Made by a program: the position numbers and the translations under genes. Of a DNA stretch of 64,000 nt, positions 16,730-26,567 are shown piece by piece (the stretch's first letter is position 1; the number at the start of each line of letters is the position of its first letter). The stretch comes from Streptomyces collinus (GTDB taxonomy: Bacteria; Actinomycetota; Actinomycetes; Streptomycetales; Streptomycetaceae). The DNA lies in the NCBI RefSeq assembly GCF_031348265.1, contig NZ_CP133771.1:4836001-4900000 (forward strand). Direction: 5' to 3'. The notes under the pieces were generated by a model. It made no database searches, was not told the DNA's origin, and saw only the letters and a program-made list of their open reading frames with translations.

Positions 16730-16753
16730 GGCGTCACTCGCGGGGGTGACGCC
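16730..16753 (+). terminator. Terminator behind the protease gene
   Basis: GGCGTCAC (16730-16737) pairs with GTGACGCC (16746-16753) around an 8-base loop, 43 bases after the protease stop codon. Confidence 0.65.
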
Positions 16754-17100
16754 TCAGTCGCGTGTGTGGCGCAGACGTACGGAGACCCAGCGGGCCCGGC
16801 GGCGGAGGATGCGCGGGATCCCCACCCTGGGATCCGCGGTCACCATCTGCGGTGCGCCGCTTCGCTGGTGGGGGTTCGTACCGCTCGCCGAGCGGCGATT
16901 GCGGGTTGCGTCACTGTAGTCGTGCGTCCAGCCCATACCCCGACGTGTGCCCCCGCTCCATGGTCGATAACCGCGCCCGGAGGGTCCAATTGGCCTATGC
17001 GCCGGGCAATTGGCCGTTCGTCGGACAAGCGTTCACGTGCTGGTGCTGGTGCTGGTGCTGGTGCTGGTGCTGGTGCCGGTCGTGCCCGGGCCGGTGCCGG
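16754..17100. other. Intergenic region with no gene seen
   Basis: It holds an imperfect BamHI-site-centred hairpin near 16811-16838, two direct copies of CAATTGGCC 20 bases apart (16987-16995 and 17007-17015) and the GGTGCT hexamer array described separately. Short open frames here have no start signals or recognisable products. The hairpin could end transcripts coming from the hydrolase gene on the minus strand. Confidence 0.45.
17037..17080. repeat. Hexanucleotide tandem repeat TGGTGC
   Basis: Six uninterrupted TGGTGC units occupy 17041-17076, with a partial unit before and the degenerate GCCGGT series after. The array starts 20 bases beyond the stop codon of the minus-strand hydrolase gene. 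Such arrays expand and contract by slippage. Confidence 0.9.
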
Positions 17101-18039
17101 TCACCGGTCAGGTTCGGGATCCCGCAGCCAGTTGATGAGTTCCGAGGAGAACGCGACCGGGTCCTCCTCGTGCGGGAAGTGACCGAGGCCGTCGAACAGA
17201 CGCCAGCGGTAGGGGGCTTCGACGTACTCGCCGGACCCGGCCGCGCTGCGCGTGCGCATCACGGGGTCGAGCGAGCCGTGCAGATGGAGGGTCGGCACGC
17301 GCACCGGCCGCTTCATCCGCCGGTTGAACTGGAGGCCGTCCGGGCGGGCCAGGGAGCGCACCATCCAGCGGTACGGCTCGACCGCGCAGTGCGCCGCGGA
17401 GGGGATGCACATGGCGCGGCGGTACGTCTGAAGCGCCTCGTCCTCGGGTGGGCGCGGCCCGGACCACTCCTGGATCAGCTCCGCCACGAGCGCCCCGTCG
17501 TCGGCGGTGAGCTGCCGCTCCGGGATCCAGGGCCGCTGGAACCCCCAGATGTGTGAACCGGCGCGGCTCTGCTTGACGTCCCTCAGCATGGCCGAGCGCC
17601 AGCGCCGCGGGTGCGGCATGGACGAGACCGCCAGCCGCCGCACCAGCTTGGGGCGCATCGCCGCCGCCGTCCACGCGAGGTATCCGCCCAGGTCGTGGCC
17701 GACCAGCGCGGCATCCGGCTCGCCGAGGGAGCGGATGACGCCGGTGACGTCGAGTGCGAGGTTGGCGGGGTCGTAGCCGCGCGGCGTGCGGTCGCTGCCG
17801 CCGACACCCCGCAGGTCCATGGCGACGGCCCGGAAACCCGCGTCGGCGAGCGCCACCAGCTGGTGCCGCCACGTCCACCAGAACTGCGGGAAGCCGTGCA
17901 GCAGCAGCACCAGCGGCCCGTCGCCCAGCTCGGCGATGTGGAAGCGGGCGCCGTTGGCGGCGACGTCGCGGTGGCTCCAGGGGCCGTCGAGCAGGACGGC
18001 CGGAGCCGGTGGTGCCGAGGGTGTGTCGGGGTCCGTCAT
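17101..18039 (-). CDS. Alpha/beta hydrolase, epoxide-hydrolase-like
   Basis: A 312-residue alpha/beta-hydrolase. The oxyanion motif HGFPQFWWTWRHQ and the nucleophile elbow VGHDLGGYLAW, with Asp rather than Ser, mark the epoxide hydrolase/dehalogenase branch, which attacks through an ester intermediate. The catalytic His is in LGHFPHEEDP near the C-terminus. The same position near a MarP gene is held by EphE (Rv3670) in M. tuberculosis. The natural epoxide is unknown. The ATG overlaps the stop of the upstream holin-like gene by 4 bases (ATGA), so translation is coupled. A serine hydrolase function is excluded if the elbow Asp is correctly aligned. Confidence 0.85.
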   Translation of the reverse strand: MTDPDTPSAPPAPAVLLDGPWSHRDVAANGARFHIAELGDGPLVLLLHGFPQFWWTWRHQLVALADAGFRAVAMDLRGVGGSDRTPRGYDPANLALDVTGVIRSLGEPDAALVGHDLGGYLAWTAAAMRPKLVRRLAVSSMPHPRRWRSAMLRDVKQSRAGSHIWGFQRPWIPERQLTADDGALVAELIQEWSGPRPPEDEALQTYRRAMCIPSAAHCAVEPYRWMVRSLARPDGLQFNRRMKRPVRVPTLHLHGSLDPVMRTRSAAGSGEYVEAPYRWRLFDGLGHFPHEEDPVAFSSELINWLRDPEPDR

Positions 18040-18524
18040 GATGACGAGCGTGCCACAGCCTCGATGGCCTCGGGGACCCGGTCCTGCGGGAGCTCCGGAC
18101 GCGGGTGCGGCTTGGCCTTCTGCAGGACGACCGCACTCTCCTTCATCGAGGCGGCGACCTTCTGCGGGCCCTTGCTCTTCTTGGCCTTCTTTGCGAAGAC
18201 GATGCCGACCAGCGCCAGGACGAGCGCGACCAGCACGTTCGCCGCGAACGACAGCAGGAAGCAGACCGCGAGGTTCCAGTCGCTCCAGGTGCGGATGCCG
18301 TACGCCAGCGCGAAGTTCAGCATCGGCAGGGAGAAGATCAGCACCGCTCCGGCCGCCGAGAAGGCGCCGCCGCTGGTCGCGCCCCGCTTCACGTCCTGCC
18401 TGAGTTGCGCCTTGGCCAGCGCGATCTCGTCGTGCACCAGCGCCGACATTTCCGCTGTCGCCGAGGCGAACAGCTGGCCGATGCTGCGTTCGGCGCCGAC
18501 CGGGCTGCCGTCGGGTGCGCTCAT
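18036..18524 (-). CDS. Actinobacterial holin-X type membrane protein
   Basis: A 162-residue protein with a helical N-terminal region (IGQLFASATAEMSALVHDE), two central TM segments (about 55-75 and 85-110) and a Lys/Pro-rich cytoplasmic tail. The layout and the HDEIALAKAQLRQDV segment match the phage-holin family protein group annotated as putative actinobacterial holin-X. Despite the name these are chromosomal housekeeping genes with no prophage nearby, and a lytic role is unlikely. The stop codon is fused to the start of the hydrolase gene. Function is unknown. Confidence 0.75.
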   Translation of the reverse strand: MSAPDGSPVGAERSIGQLFASATAEMSALVHDEIALAKAQLRQDVKRGATSGGAFSAAGAVLIFSLPMLNFALAYGIRTWSDWNLAVCFLLSFAANVLVALVLALVGIVFAKKAKKSKGPQKVAASMKESAVVLQKAKPHPRPELPQDRVPEAIEAVARSSS

Positions 18525-18644
18525 CGCGGTCTCCCTCTTCTGCGTACGGTCCGTTGTCCGCGTCGTGTTCCTGGCCCGCCGCAGTCTTCCGGCCGGGCAC
18601 GGTCCGACTGCGTACGGTCCCGTCTTTTGTACCGTCTCGTCAGA

Positions 18645-20081
18645 TCATGCCGGACGGTGGTGGTCCTCGCCTGCCCCGCCCGGTACTTCGGCAAGCCCGT
18701 GGCGCTCGGCTGCCTTCTCCCGGGCGATCCGGCGGTGCTCGGCGGCCTTGCGGTCGTAGAGGGCGGCGAGCCGCAAGTGGTAGGCGGGATCGTCCTCCTC
18801 GTAGACGTCCGGGATGCCGTCGGCGTCCTCATCGCGCTCCTCGTCCGCCCACAGACGGCGGTACTTGGCGTTCCGGATCTTCAGCAGAACGGTCGCGAGT
18901 GTCGCGGCGATCAGCGAGCCCAGCAGGACGGCGGCCTTGACCTGGCCGGTCATGGTCTGGTCGCCCTCGAAGGCGAGTTCGCCGATGAGCAGCGAGACGG
19001 TGAAGCCGATGCCGGCGAGACTGGACACCGCGAAGACGTCCGCCCAGGCGAGGTCGTCGCTGAGCGAGGCGCGGGTGAAACGAGCCGTCAGCCACGTCCC
19101 GCCGAAGATGCCCACCGCCTTGCCGACGACGAGCCCGAGGACGACGCCGAGGGTCTCCGGGCGGGTGAACACGTCGGCCAGAGCCCCGCCGGAGATGGCG
19201 ACACCGGCGCTGAAGAGGGCGAACAGCGGCACCGCCAGCCCCGCCGACAGGGGCCGCACGAGGTGCTCGATGCGCTCGCCGGGGGAGCGGTCCTCTCCCT
19301 CGCGGCGGTGGCAGCGCAGCATCAGGCCCATGGCGACACCGGCGACGGTGGCGTGGATGCCGCTGTTGTACATCAGCGCCCAGACGACGAGGGCGAGCGG
19401 CACGTACACGTACCAGCCCCGCACGCCCTTGCGCAGCAGCACCCAGAAGAGCAGCAGCCCGGCGACGGAGCCGCCGAGCGCGGCGAAGTTCAGGTCGGCG
19501 GTGAAGAAGACGGCGATGATCAGGATCGCGAAGAGGTCGTCGACGACGGCGAGTGTGAGCAGGAAGGCCCGCAGCGCGCTGGGCAGGGAGGTGCCGATGA
19601 CGGCGAGCACGGCGAGCGCGAAGGCGATGTCGGTGGCGGTCGGCACGGCCCAGCCGTCCAGGGAGCCGCCGCCGGCGGCCGCGGTGACGGTGTAGACGAG
19701 CGCCGGTACGGCCATGCCGCACAGGGCGGCGACGACCGGCAGCGCGGCGGCCTTCGGATCACGCAGGTCGCCCGCGACCAGCTCGCGCTTGAGCTCGATC
19801 CCGGCGACGAAGAAGAAGATCGCGAGCAGTCCGTCGGCGGCCCAGTGCGCGACGGAGAGGTCGAGGCCGAGGGCGGCGGGGCCGATGTGGAAGTGGGAGA
19901 CGCTCTCGTAGCTGTCGTGCAGCGCGGGGATGTTCGCCCAGAGCAGTGCGGTGACCGCCGCGGCGAGCAGCAGCACCCCGCCGACGGTCTCGGTGCGCAG
20001 CGCGTCGGCCACATAGGTCCGCTCGGGCAGCGACAGCCGGCCGAAGACCTTGCGGGGGGTGGTGGAGCGGGGCGCGGTCAC
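18645..20081 (-). CDS. nhaA: Na+/H+ antiporter NhaA
   Basis: A 478-residue member of the NhaA family, with about 12 TM segments, that exchanges sodium for protons at the cytoplasmic membrane. Diagnostic motifs are FFFVAGIELKREL, PTATDIAFALAVLA and the ion-binding double Asp in LAVVDDLFAILIIA. A hydrophilic C-terminal extension of about 75 residues with DEDADGIPDVYEED and a basic YDRKAAEHRRIAREKA is longer than in E. coli NhaA (388 residues) and may be a regulatory tail. GTG 20081 is chosen because GGAGG lies about 8 bases upstream. Residues before it would be an artefact of an open frame. Confidence 0.92.
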   Translation of the reverse strand: MTAPRSTTPRKVFGRLSLPERTYVADALRTETVGGVLLLAAAVTALLWANIPALHDSYESVSHFHIGPAALGLDLSVAHWAADGLLAIFFFVAGIELKRELVAGDLRDPKAAALPVVAALCGMAVPALVYTVTAAAGGGSLDGWAVPTATDIAFALAVLAVIGTSLPSALRAFLLTLAVVDDLFAILIIAVFFTADLNFAALGGSVAGLLLFWVLLRKGVRGWYVYVPLALVVWALMYNSGIHATVAGVAMGLMLRCHRREGEDRSPGERIEHLVRPLSAGLAVPLFALFSAGVAISGGALADVFTRPETLGVVLGLVVGKAVGIFGGTWLTARFTRASLSDDLAWADVFAVSSLAGIGFTVSLLIGELAFEGDQTMTGQVKAAVLLGSLIAATLATVLLKIRNAKYRRLWADEERDEDADGIPDVYEEDDPAYHLRLAALYDRKAAEHRRIAREKAAERHGLAEVPGGAGEDHHRPA

Positions 20082-20226
20082 GGGGGAGACCTCCGGTCGA
20101 TGGGCAGGGCGGAACACCTGCCGACCAGACTTCCCGGCGCACCATGGAACACTTGTTTTGCTTAGTTTAGGTAACCGTACAGCCGCGCGCATCCGGTGGT
20201 CTTCGCCTCCGCCGGGACGCGCTCAC

Positions 20227-20255
20227 GGAGGGCACCCGATGATCGGGTGCCCTCC
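20227..20255 (-). terminator. acs terminator hairpin
   Basis: Two perfect 14-base arms, GGAGGGCACCCGAT and ATCGGGTGCCCTCC, are separated by a single G. The hairpin lies 28 bases past the acs stop codon on the minus strand. Confidence 0.85.
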
Positions 20256-20282
20256 ATCGGTTCCGTCATGCCGGTGCCGTGA

Positions 20283-22238
<1,956 letters not shown>

Positions 22239-22474
22239 GGCATCTGCCTTTCCCAGGGTGTCCGTTGTGTCCCAGGCCACAGCTCATCAGACCCGGGGGT
22301 GCGATGACAAGGGCCGACCGCCGATTGGTTTAGACCTGTCGAGCGGTGCTGTCGGGACCGGGGTCATCCGTACCCACGGACGCCGACCAGGGAAAGTTCA
22401 CGTCGTGTGCTGCCGGTCACCTGGAACTCGGGCGATCGGCGGCCGGCCAGGACCGTCCGCCACAGAGGGCAACC

Positions 22475-22507
22475 GGGTGTGCTCTCGGTTCGACCGGGAG
22501 CACACCC
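22475..22507 (-). terminator. Terminator hairpin of SulP-CA gene (distal)
   Basis: GGGTGTGCTC pairs exactly with GAGCACACCC. The stem continues through CGGT-TCG-ACCG with one mismatch. It is 43 bases beyond the stop codon. Confidence 0.75.
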
Positions 22508-22515
22508 CAACCGGT

Positions 22516-22542
22516 GCCGGGCCGGAGCATCCCCGGCCCGGC
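22516..22542 (-). terminator. Terminator hairpin of SulP-CA gene (proximal)
   Basis: Perfect 10-base arms GCCGGGCCGG and CCGGCCCGGC with a 7-base loop, 7 bases after the stop codon. Together with the distal hairpin it forms a tandem terminator. Confidence 0.75.
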
Positions 22543-22549
22543 GTCCGGC

Positions 22550-24919
22550 TCACGCCGTCAGGTCCGACTCCCGTACGCGGTCGAAGACCCCACCGGCATC
22601 CGTCTCGGTGAGCAGATACGCCTCGGCCTCGCCCACGTGGAAGTACATCCCGTGCAGCTCCAACGCGCCCTCGTCGAGGGCCCGGGCGACCGAGTCGTGG
22701 GCGCGCAGGTGCTCCAGCTGCTGGACGACGTTCGTCAGGCAGAGCTGCTCGACCGCGTCTGCGGGGGTGCGCCCGGCCAGCCTGCCCCAGGGCCGACTTG
22801 CGTCGGCCATGCGCTCCAGGCTCGGCAGCCCGTGCCGCAGCCACCGCTTCAGCGGGGTCCGGGCGCCGCCGGGCTCGGAGTCGAGCAGGGCCTGCATCGC
22901 GCCGCAGCCAGAGTGCCCGCACACCGTGATGGACCGTACCCGGAGCACGTCCACGGCGTACTCGATGGCGGCGGCCACCGAGTCGTCGCCGCTCTCCTCG
23001 CCCGGGCGCGGCACGAGGTTCCCCACGTTGCGCACGACGAACAGGTCGCCCGGGCCACTGGAGGTGATCATCGATGTGACCAGCCGGGAGTCCGAGCAGG
23101 TCAGGAAGAGCTGCGAGGGCCGCTGCCCCTCACGTGCCAGCCGGGCCAGCTCGCTGCGCACCAGGGGTGCGGTGTTGCGCTGGAACGCGCTGATGCCACG
23201 CGCCAGTTCGTGCCCGCTGGCTCCGCCGGTGCCCGTCGGGTCCGGCTCGGAGCGGTCCGACCCGTCCGGGTTCTTCTCGGCGGGGGGTGTGGACTGGGGG
23301 CCGTCGCACTGGTGGTTGCGCCAGGGTGTCCAGGGCCGGCAGCGGCAGTCGCCGGAGGCCTGGGGCTCGGAGATGCGGGTTCCGGGATGCCGGCCGGTGA
23401 TCTCGACGGTGCCGCCCTGCGCGGTGTGCGTCTTCTGCCAGTCCTGCAACGTCTCGTACGCCGCGTGGTCCATGAACGACCCGTCCAGCTCGACGACGGT
23501 GTCGGCACCGTGGGGCACGAGATGCAGGGTCCGGCTGAGCCGTGGCACCGCGAGGAACGTCAACTGCCCTCTGACGTGTACGTGATGGACTCCTTCCTTC
23601 TCATTGTGCCTGATGCGGGTGCGGGTGAGGCGGTGCAGGGCGACGCCGACGGCCATGGCGATGCCGAGCGCCACGCCCTCCAGGACGCCGAGGGAGACCA
23701 CGCCGAGGGTGGTGACGGCGTAGACCCAGACCTCCCGGTGGCGGGTCACCGTGCGGATGTGGTTCAGGGAGACCATCTGGATGCCGACGGCCATCACCAG
23801 GGCGGCGAGCGAGGCGAGCGGGATGAGCTCCAGGATCGGGACCATCAGCAGCGCGGCGATCACTACGAGAACGCCGTGCAGCATCGTGGAGCTCCGGCTG
23901 ACGGCACCCGCGTGCACATTAGCCGAACTCCGCACGGCCACACCGGCGATGGGCAGCCCGCCGAGCGAGCCGGAGACGATGTTGGCGGCGCCCTGCCCGA
24001 GCAGTTCGCGGTCGAGGCGAGAGCGCCCGACCCGGGCGGACAGGCCCGGGCGGGCGGACACCAGCTTGTCCACGGCGACGGCGCCGAGAAGCGACTGCAC
24101 GCTGCACACCAGCGTGGTGGTGAGCACGGCGGCGACCAGGCCGAGCACGGGGCCCTCGGGCAGTCCGGCCAGGGCGTGGTTGCTCCAGGACGGCAGGTCG
24201 ACCTTGGGCAGGCGGAGCCCGGCGAGGGCGGCGGCCGCGGTGGCTCCGGCGACGGCGACGAGCGCGGCGGGAAGCTTGCGCAGCAGGCGTCCGGCCCGGC
24301 CGGGCAGTCTCGGCCAGAGCAGCAGCAGCGCCAGGGTCAGCACGCTCACGGACACCGACGCGGGGCGCATGTCCGCCAGTTGTGCGGGCAGCGCGCGGAG
24401 GTTGTCCGGGACGGAACTCTGCGGGGTGCCGCCGAGCACGATGTGCAACTGGGCGACGGCGATGGTGACGCCGATCCCGGCGAGCATGCCGTGCACGATG
24501 GCGGGGCTGACGGCGAGCGCACCACGGGCCACGCGCAGGCAGCCCAGGCCCAGTTGGGCGAGGCCGGCGAGGATGGTGATGGCGCAGGTCGTCCGCCAGC
24601 CGTAGCGCTGGATGAGGTCGGCGGTGACGACGGTGAGTCCGGCGGCCGGTCCGCTCACCTGGAGCGGGGAGCCGCCGAGCCGCCCGGCGACCAGTCCGCC
24701 CACGGCCGCGGCGACGAGGCCGGCCTGGAGGGGGGCGCCGGTGGCGAGGGCGATGCCCAGGGACAGGGGCAGGGCGATCAGGAAGACCGCGATCGAGGCC
24801 GACACATCGGCACCCGCGATCCGGAACCGGCGGGGCCCGGGCGGCGGCGGACTGTGGGGCGGATGGGTGCGTTCGGTTCGGTTCGGATCGGTGGCGCGTG
24901 TGGGGACGCAGGCTGACAT
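22550..24919 (-). CDS. SulP transporter fused to beta-carbonic anhydrase
   Basis: A 789-residue fusion. Residues about 30-440 are a SulP anion transporter with 10 or more TM segments (GGSPLQVSGPAAGLTVV, GLGCLRVARG, NIVSGSLGGLPIAG). A short STAS-like segment follows, with VVELDGSFMDHAAYETL, then a linker rich in Cys and Pro. The last 200 residues are a beta-carbonic anhydrase with zinc ligands in LTCSDSRLV and CGHSGCGAM. The enzyme interconverts CO2 and bicarbonate, so the transporter half probably moves bicarbonate, though SulP proteins also carry sulfate. Similar fusions are known in actinobacteria (Rv3273-like). The ATG follows a strong GGAGGAGAC. It could supply bicarbonate to acyl-CoA carboxylases. 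Confidence 0.92.
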   Translation of the reverse strand: MSACVPTRATDPNRTERTHPPHSPPPPGPRRFRIAGADVSASIAVFLIALPLSLGIALATGAPLQAGLVAAAVGGLVAGRLGGSPLQVSGPAAGLTVVTADLIQRYGWRTTCAITILAGLAQLGLGCLRVARGALAVSPAIVHGMLAGIGVTIAVAQLHIVLGGTPQSSVPDNLRALPAQLADMRPASVSVSVLTLALLLLWPRLPGRAGRLLRKLPAALVAVAGATAAAALAGLRLPKVDLPSWSNHALAGLPEGPVLGLVAAVLTTTLVCSVQSLLGAVAVDKLVSARPGLSARVGRSRLDRELLGQGAANIVSGSLGGLPIAGVAVRSSANVHAGAVSRSSTMLHGVLVVIAALLMVPILELIPLASLAALVMAVGIQMVSLNHIRTVTRHREVWVYAVTTLGVVSLGVLEGVALGIAMAVGVALHRLTRTRIRHNEKEGVHHVHVRGQLTFLAVPRLSRTLHLVPHGADTVVELDGSFMDHAAYETLQDWQKTHTAQGGTVEITGRHPGTRISEPQASGDCRCRPWTPWRNHQCDGPQSTPPAEKNPDGSDRSEPDPTGTGGASGHELARGISAFQRNTAPLVRSELARLAREGQRPSQLFLTCSDSRLVTSMITSSGPGDLFVVRNVGNLVPRPGEESGDDSVAAAIEYAVDVLRVRSITVCGHSGCGAMQALLDSEPGGARTPLKRWLRHGLPSLERMADASRPWGRLAGRTPADAVEQLCLTNVVQQLEHLRAHDSVARALDEGALELHGMYFHVGEAEAYLLTETDAGGVFDRVRESDLTA

Positions 24920-25095
24920 GGCTTCCCGTCTCCTCCGGGGCTGCGCGGTCGCGTAACTGTGGGGTCCCGCTCGGGGCGGGGTTCGGTCGCGGCGGTCACG
25001 GCGTAAATCGGCGGGATGAATCCAACGCTCGGTAAACGGATCGTAATGCAGAGTAAAGGACGAGCATAGACTTTACGGGCAAATGGGCGAATAGA

Positions 25096-25111
25096 TCACC
25101 CTGAAGGGTGA
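25096..25111. promoter_or_regulatory. Palindrome TCACCCT-GA-AGGGTGA
   Basis: A perfect 7-2-7 inverted repeat in the 290-base divergent region between the SulP-CA gene and the NodB-like lipoprotein gene. The surrounding bases are A+T-rich for this genome, as in a promoter. It is a candidate operator; the regulator is unknown. Confidence 0.5.
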
Positions 25112-25211
25112 AGTGGCTATTTGATCGGCTTGTCGTACTAATTCCTTCTCGATCTCGTGCGAATTTGGCGGCGCTGTCCGCACCCGAGAGAAGGAAGAAG
25201 GTGGGCGGAAC

Positions 25212-26477
25212 ATGGCCGCCACCCACAGGATCGCCGCGAGTTCCGTGATCGCCGCGGTCTGCGCCGCATCGCTCGCCGGCTGCGCGACCGGCACCCCCCG
25301 GCAAAAGACTCCCGCCCCGCAGAAGGCGACGCCGGCGCAGGCGCCGAAGAGTGCGGTCCGGCTGATCGGAGACGGCTCCACCGCCTACACCGGCGCCCAG
25401 CCGCGCCTGCCCAGACCCGAACGCCTGCGGCCCGGCCAGAAGCCCCCGCAGTTCGTCGTCTTCTCCTGGGACGGCGCGGGCGAGGACAGCCAGAAGCTGT
25501 TCTCCCACTTCCGCAAGGTCGCCAGGGACAACAACGCGACCATGACGTACTTCCTGAGCGGCGTGTACATGCTGCCGGAGGACAGGCGTGACCGGTACCG
25601 GCCGCCGCAGCACTCGCCGGGGCGCTCCGACATTGGCTTCAACGACCGCCGCGGCATCGCCGCCACCGCGAAGCAGCTGCGCCTGGCATGGCTGGAGGGC
25701 AACGAGATCGGCACCCACTTCAACGGCCACTTCTGCGGCAGCGGCGGCGGGGTGGGCGAGTGGTCGGTCGAGGACTGGAAGGACGAGATCTCCCAGGCCA
25801 AGCAGTTCGTGAAGACCTGGAAGACCAACACCGGCCTGAAGGACGCGGCCCCGCTGCCCTTCGACTACGACAAGGAGCTCATCGGCGCCCGCACGCCCTG
25901 CCTCGAAGGCCAGCGCAACTTCATGAGGGCGGCCCGCGAGCTGGGTTTCCGCTATGACACCAGCGGCGTGAACGACCAGGTCTGGCCGAAGAAGAAGGAG
26001 GGTCTGTGGGACGTGTCCATGCAGCTCGTGCCGTTCCCCGGCCACTCCTTCGAGCAGCTCACCATGGACTACAACTTCATGGTCAACCAGTCGGGCACCA
26101 AGACCCAGGGCAACCCCGCCATGCACGGCTTCTGGGGCGACCAGATGCGCGACGGCCTGCTCAAGGGCTTCTCACGGGCCTACCAGGGCAACCGCGCGCC
26201 GCTGATCATCGGCAACCACTTCGAGTCCTGGAACGGCGGCACCTACATGCGGGCCGTCGAGGAGGTCATCGAGACGGTGTGCACCAAGGAGGAAGTGCGC
26301 TGCGTCTCGTTCCGGCAGCTCGTGGACTGGCTGGACGCGCAGGACCCGAACACGCTGGAGAAGCTGCGCACCCTGCCGGTCGGCCAGGCGCCCAAGGAGG
26401 GCTGGGCGTCCTTCCTGTCGGACCGGCCCGCCCCGGCTCCCAAGGGTGTCCCCGGGCCTCCGGCGGCCAAGCGGTAG
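25212..26477 (+). CDS. NodB-like polysaccharide deacetylase lipoprotein
   Basis: A 421-residue secreted lipoprotein. The signal peptide ends in the lipobox LAGC (Cys24), followed by a Pro/Ala/Lys linker. The globular part has features of the carbohydrate esterase 4 fold: VFSWDGAGED in the place of the TFDDG motif, the HxxxH metal pair in GTHFNGHF, and ARTPCL in the position of motif 3. The first motif is divergent, so activity on peptidoglycan or another glycan is probable but not certain. Bases upstream of the ATG read GAAGGAAGAAGG, a good ribosome-binding site. No operon partners are seen. Confidence 0.72.
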   Translation: MAATHRIAASSVIAAVCAASLAGCATGTPRQKTPAPQKATPAQAPKSAVRLIGDGSTAYTGAQPRLPRPERLRPGQKPPQFVVFSWDGAGEDSQKLFSHFRKVARDNNATMTYFLSGVYMLPEDRRDRYRPPQHSPGRSDIGFNDRRGIAATAKQLRLAWLEGNEIGTHFNGHFCGSGGGVGEWSVEDWKDEISQAKQFVKTWKTNTGLKDAAPLPFDYDKELIGARTPCLEGQRNFMRAARELGFRYDTSGVNDQVWPKKKEGLWDVSMQLVPFPGHSFEQLTMDYNFMVNQSGTKTQGNPAMHGFWGDQMRDGLLKGFSRAYQGNRAPLIIGNHFESWNGGTYMRAVEEVIETVCTKEEVRCVSFRQLVDWLDAQDPNTLEKLRTLPVGQAPKEGWASFLSDRPAPAPKGVPGPPAAKR

Positions 26478-26554
26478 CTCTCCGGGGTGATGCCGCCAGG
26501 CGCACGCGCGCGTGAAGAAGGCCACTCCGCCGTGGGGCCGGGCCCAGGGATGCG

Positions 26555-26560
26555 TAGGGT
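26555..26560 (+). promoter_or_regulatory. -10 element TAGGGT for leaderless mRNA
   Basis: TAGGGT ends 7 bases before the ATG at 26568, and no Shine-Dalgarno sequence lies in between. Confidence 0.55.
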
Positions 26561-26567
26561 CGTACTC

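Larger units (their letters stand above)
22239..22549. other. acs upstream region
   Basis: About 310 bases without a gene, holding the acs promoter on its left side and two terminator hairpins of the SulP-carbonic anhydrase gene on its right. I see no convincing -35/-10 pair by eye. Confidence 0.4.

Noticed and set aside
17038..17080. CRISPR array
   Set aside because: The repeat unit is 6 bases without spacers, and no cas gene is present.
18036..18524. Prophage remnant because of the holin-like protein
   Set aside because: No other phage gene is near, and the gene is part of a conserved chromosomal pair with the hydrolase.
18105..20165. 686-codon plus-strand frame across nhaA
   Set aside because: Low-complexity translation and no start signal; nhaA on the minus strand has all family motifs.
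22550..23350. A separate carbonic anhydrase gene instead of a fusion
   Set aside because: The frame is continuous from the transporter through the linker, and no independent start with a ribosome-binding site is evident.
22346..24916. 856-codon plus-strand frame opposite the SulP-carbonic anhydrase gene
   Set aside because: No recognisable motif; the minus-strand frame encodes intact transporter and carbonic anhydrase domains.
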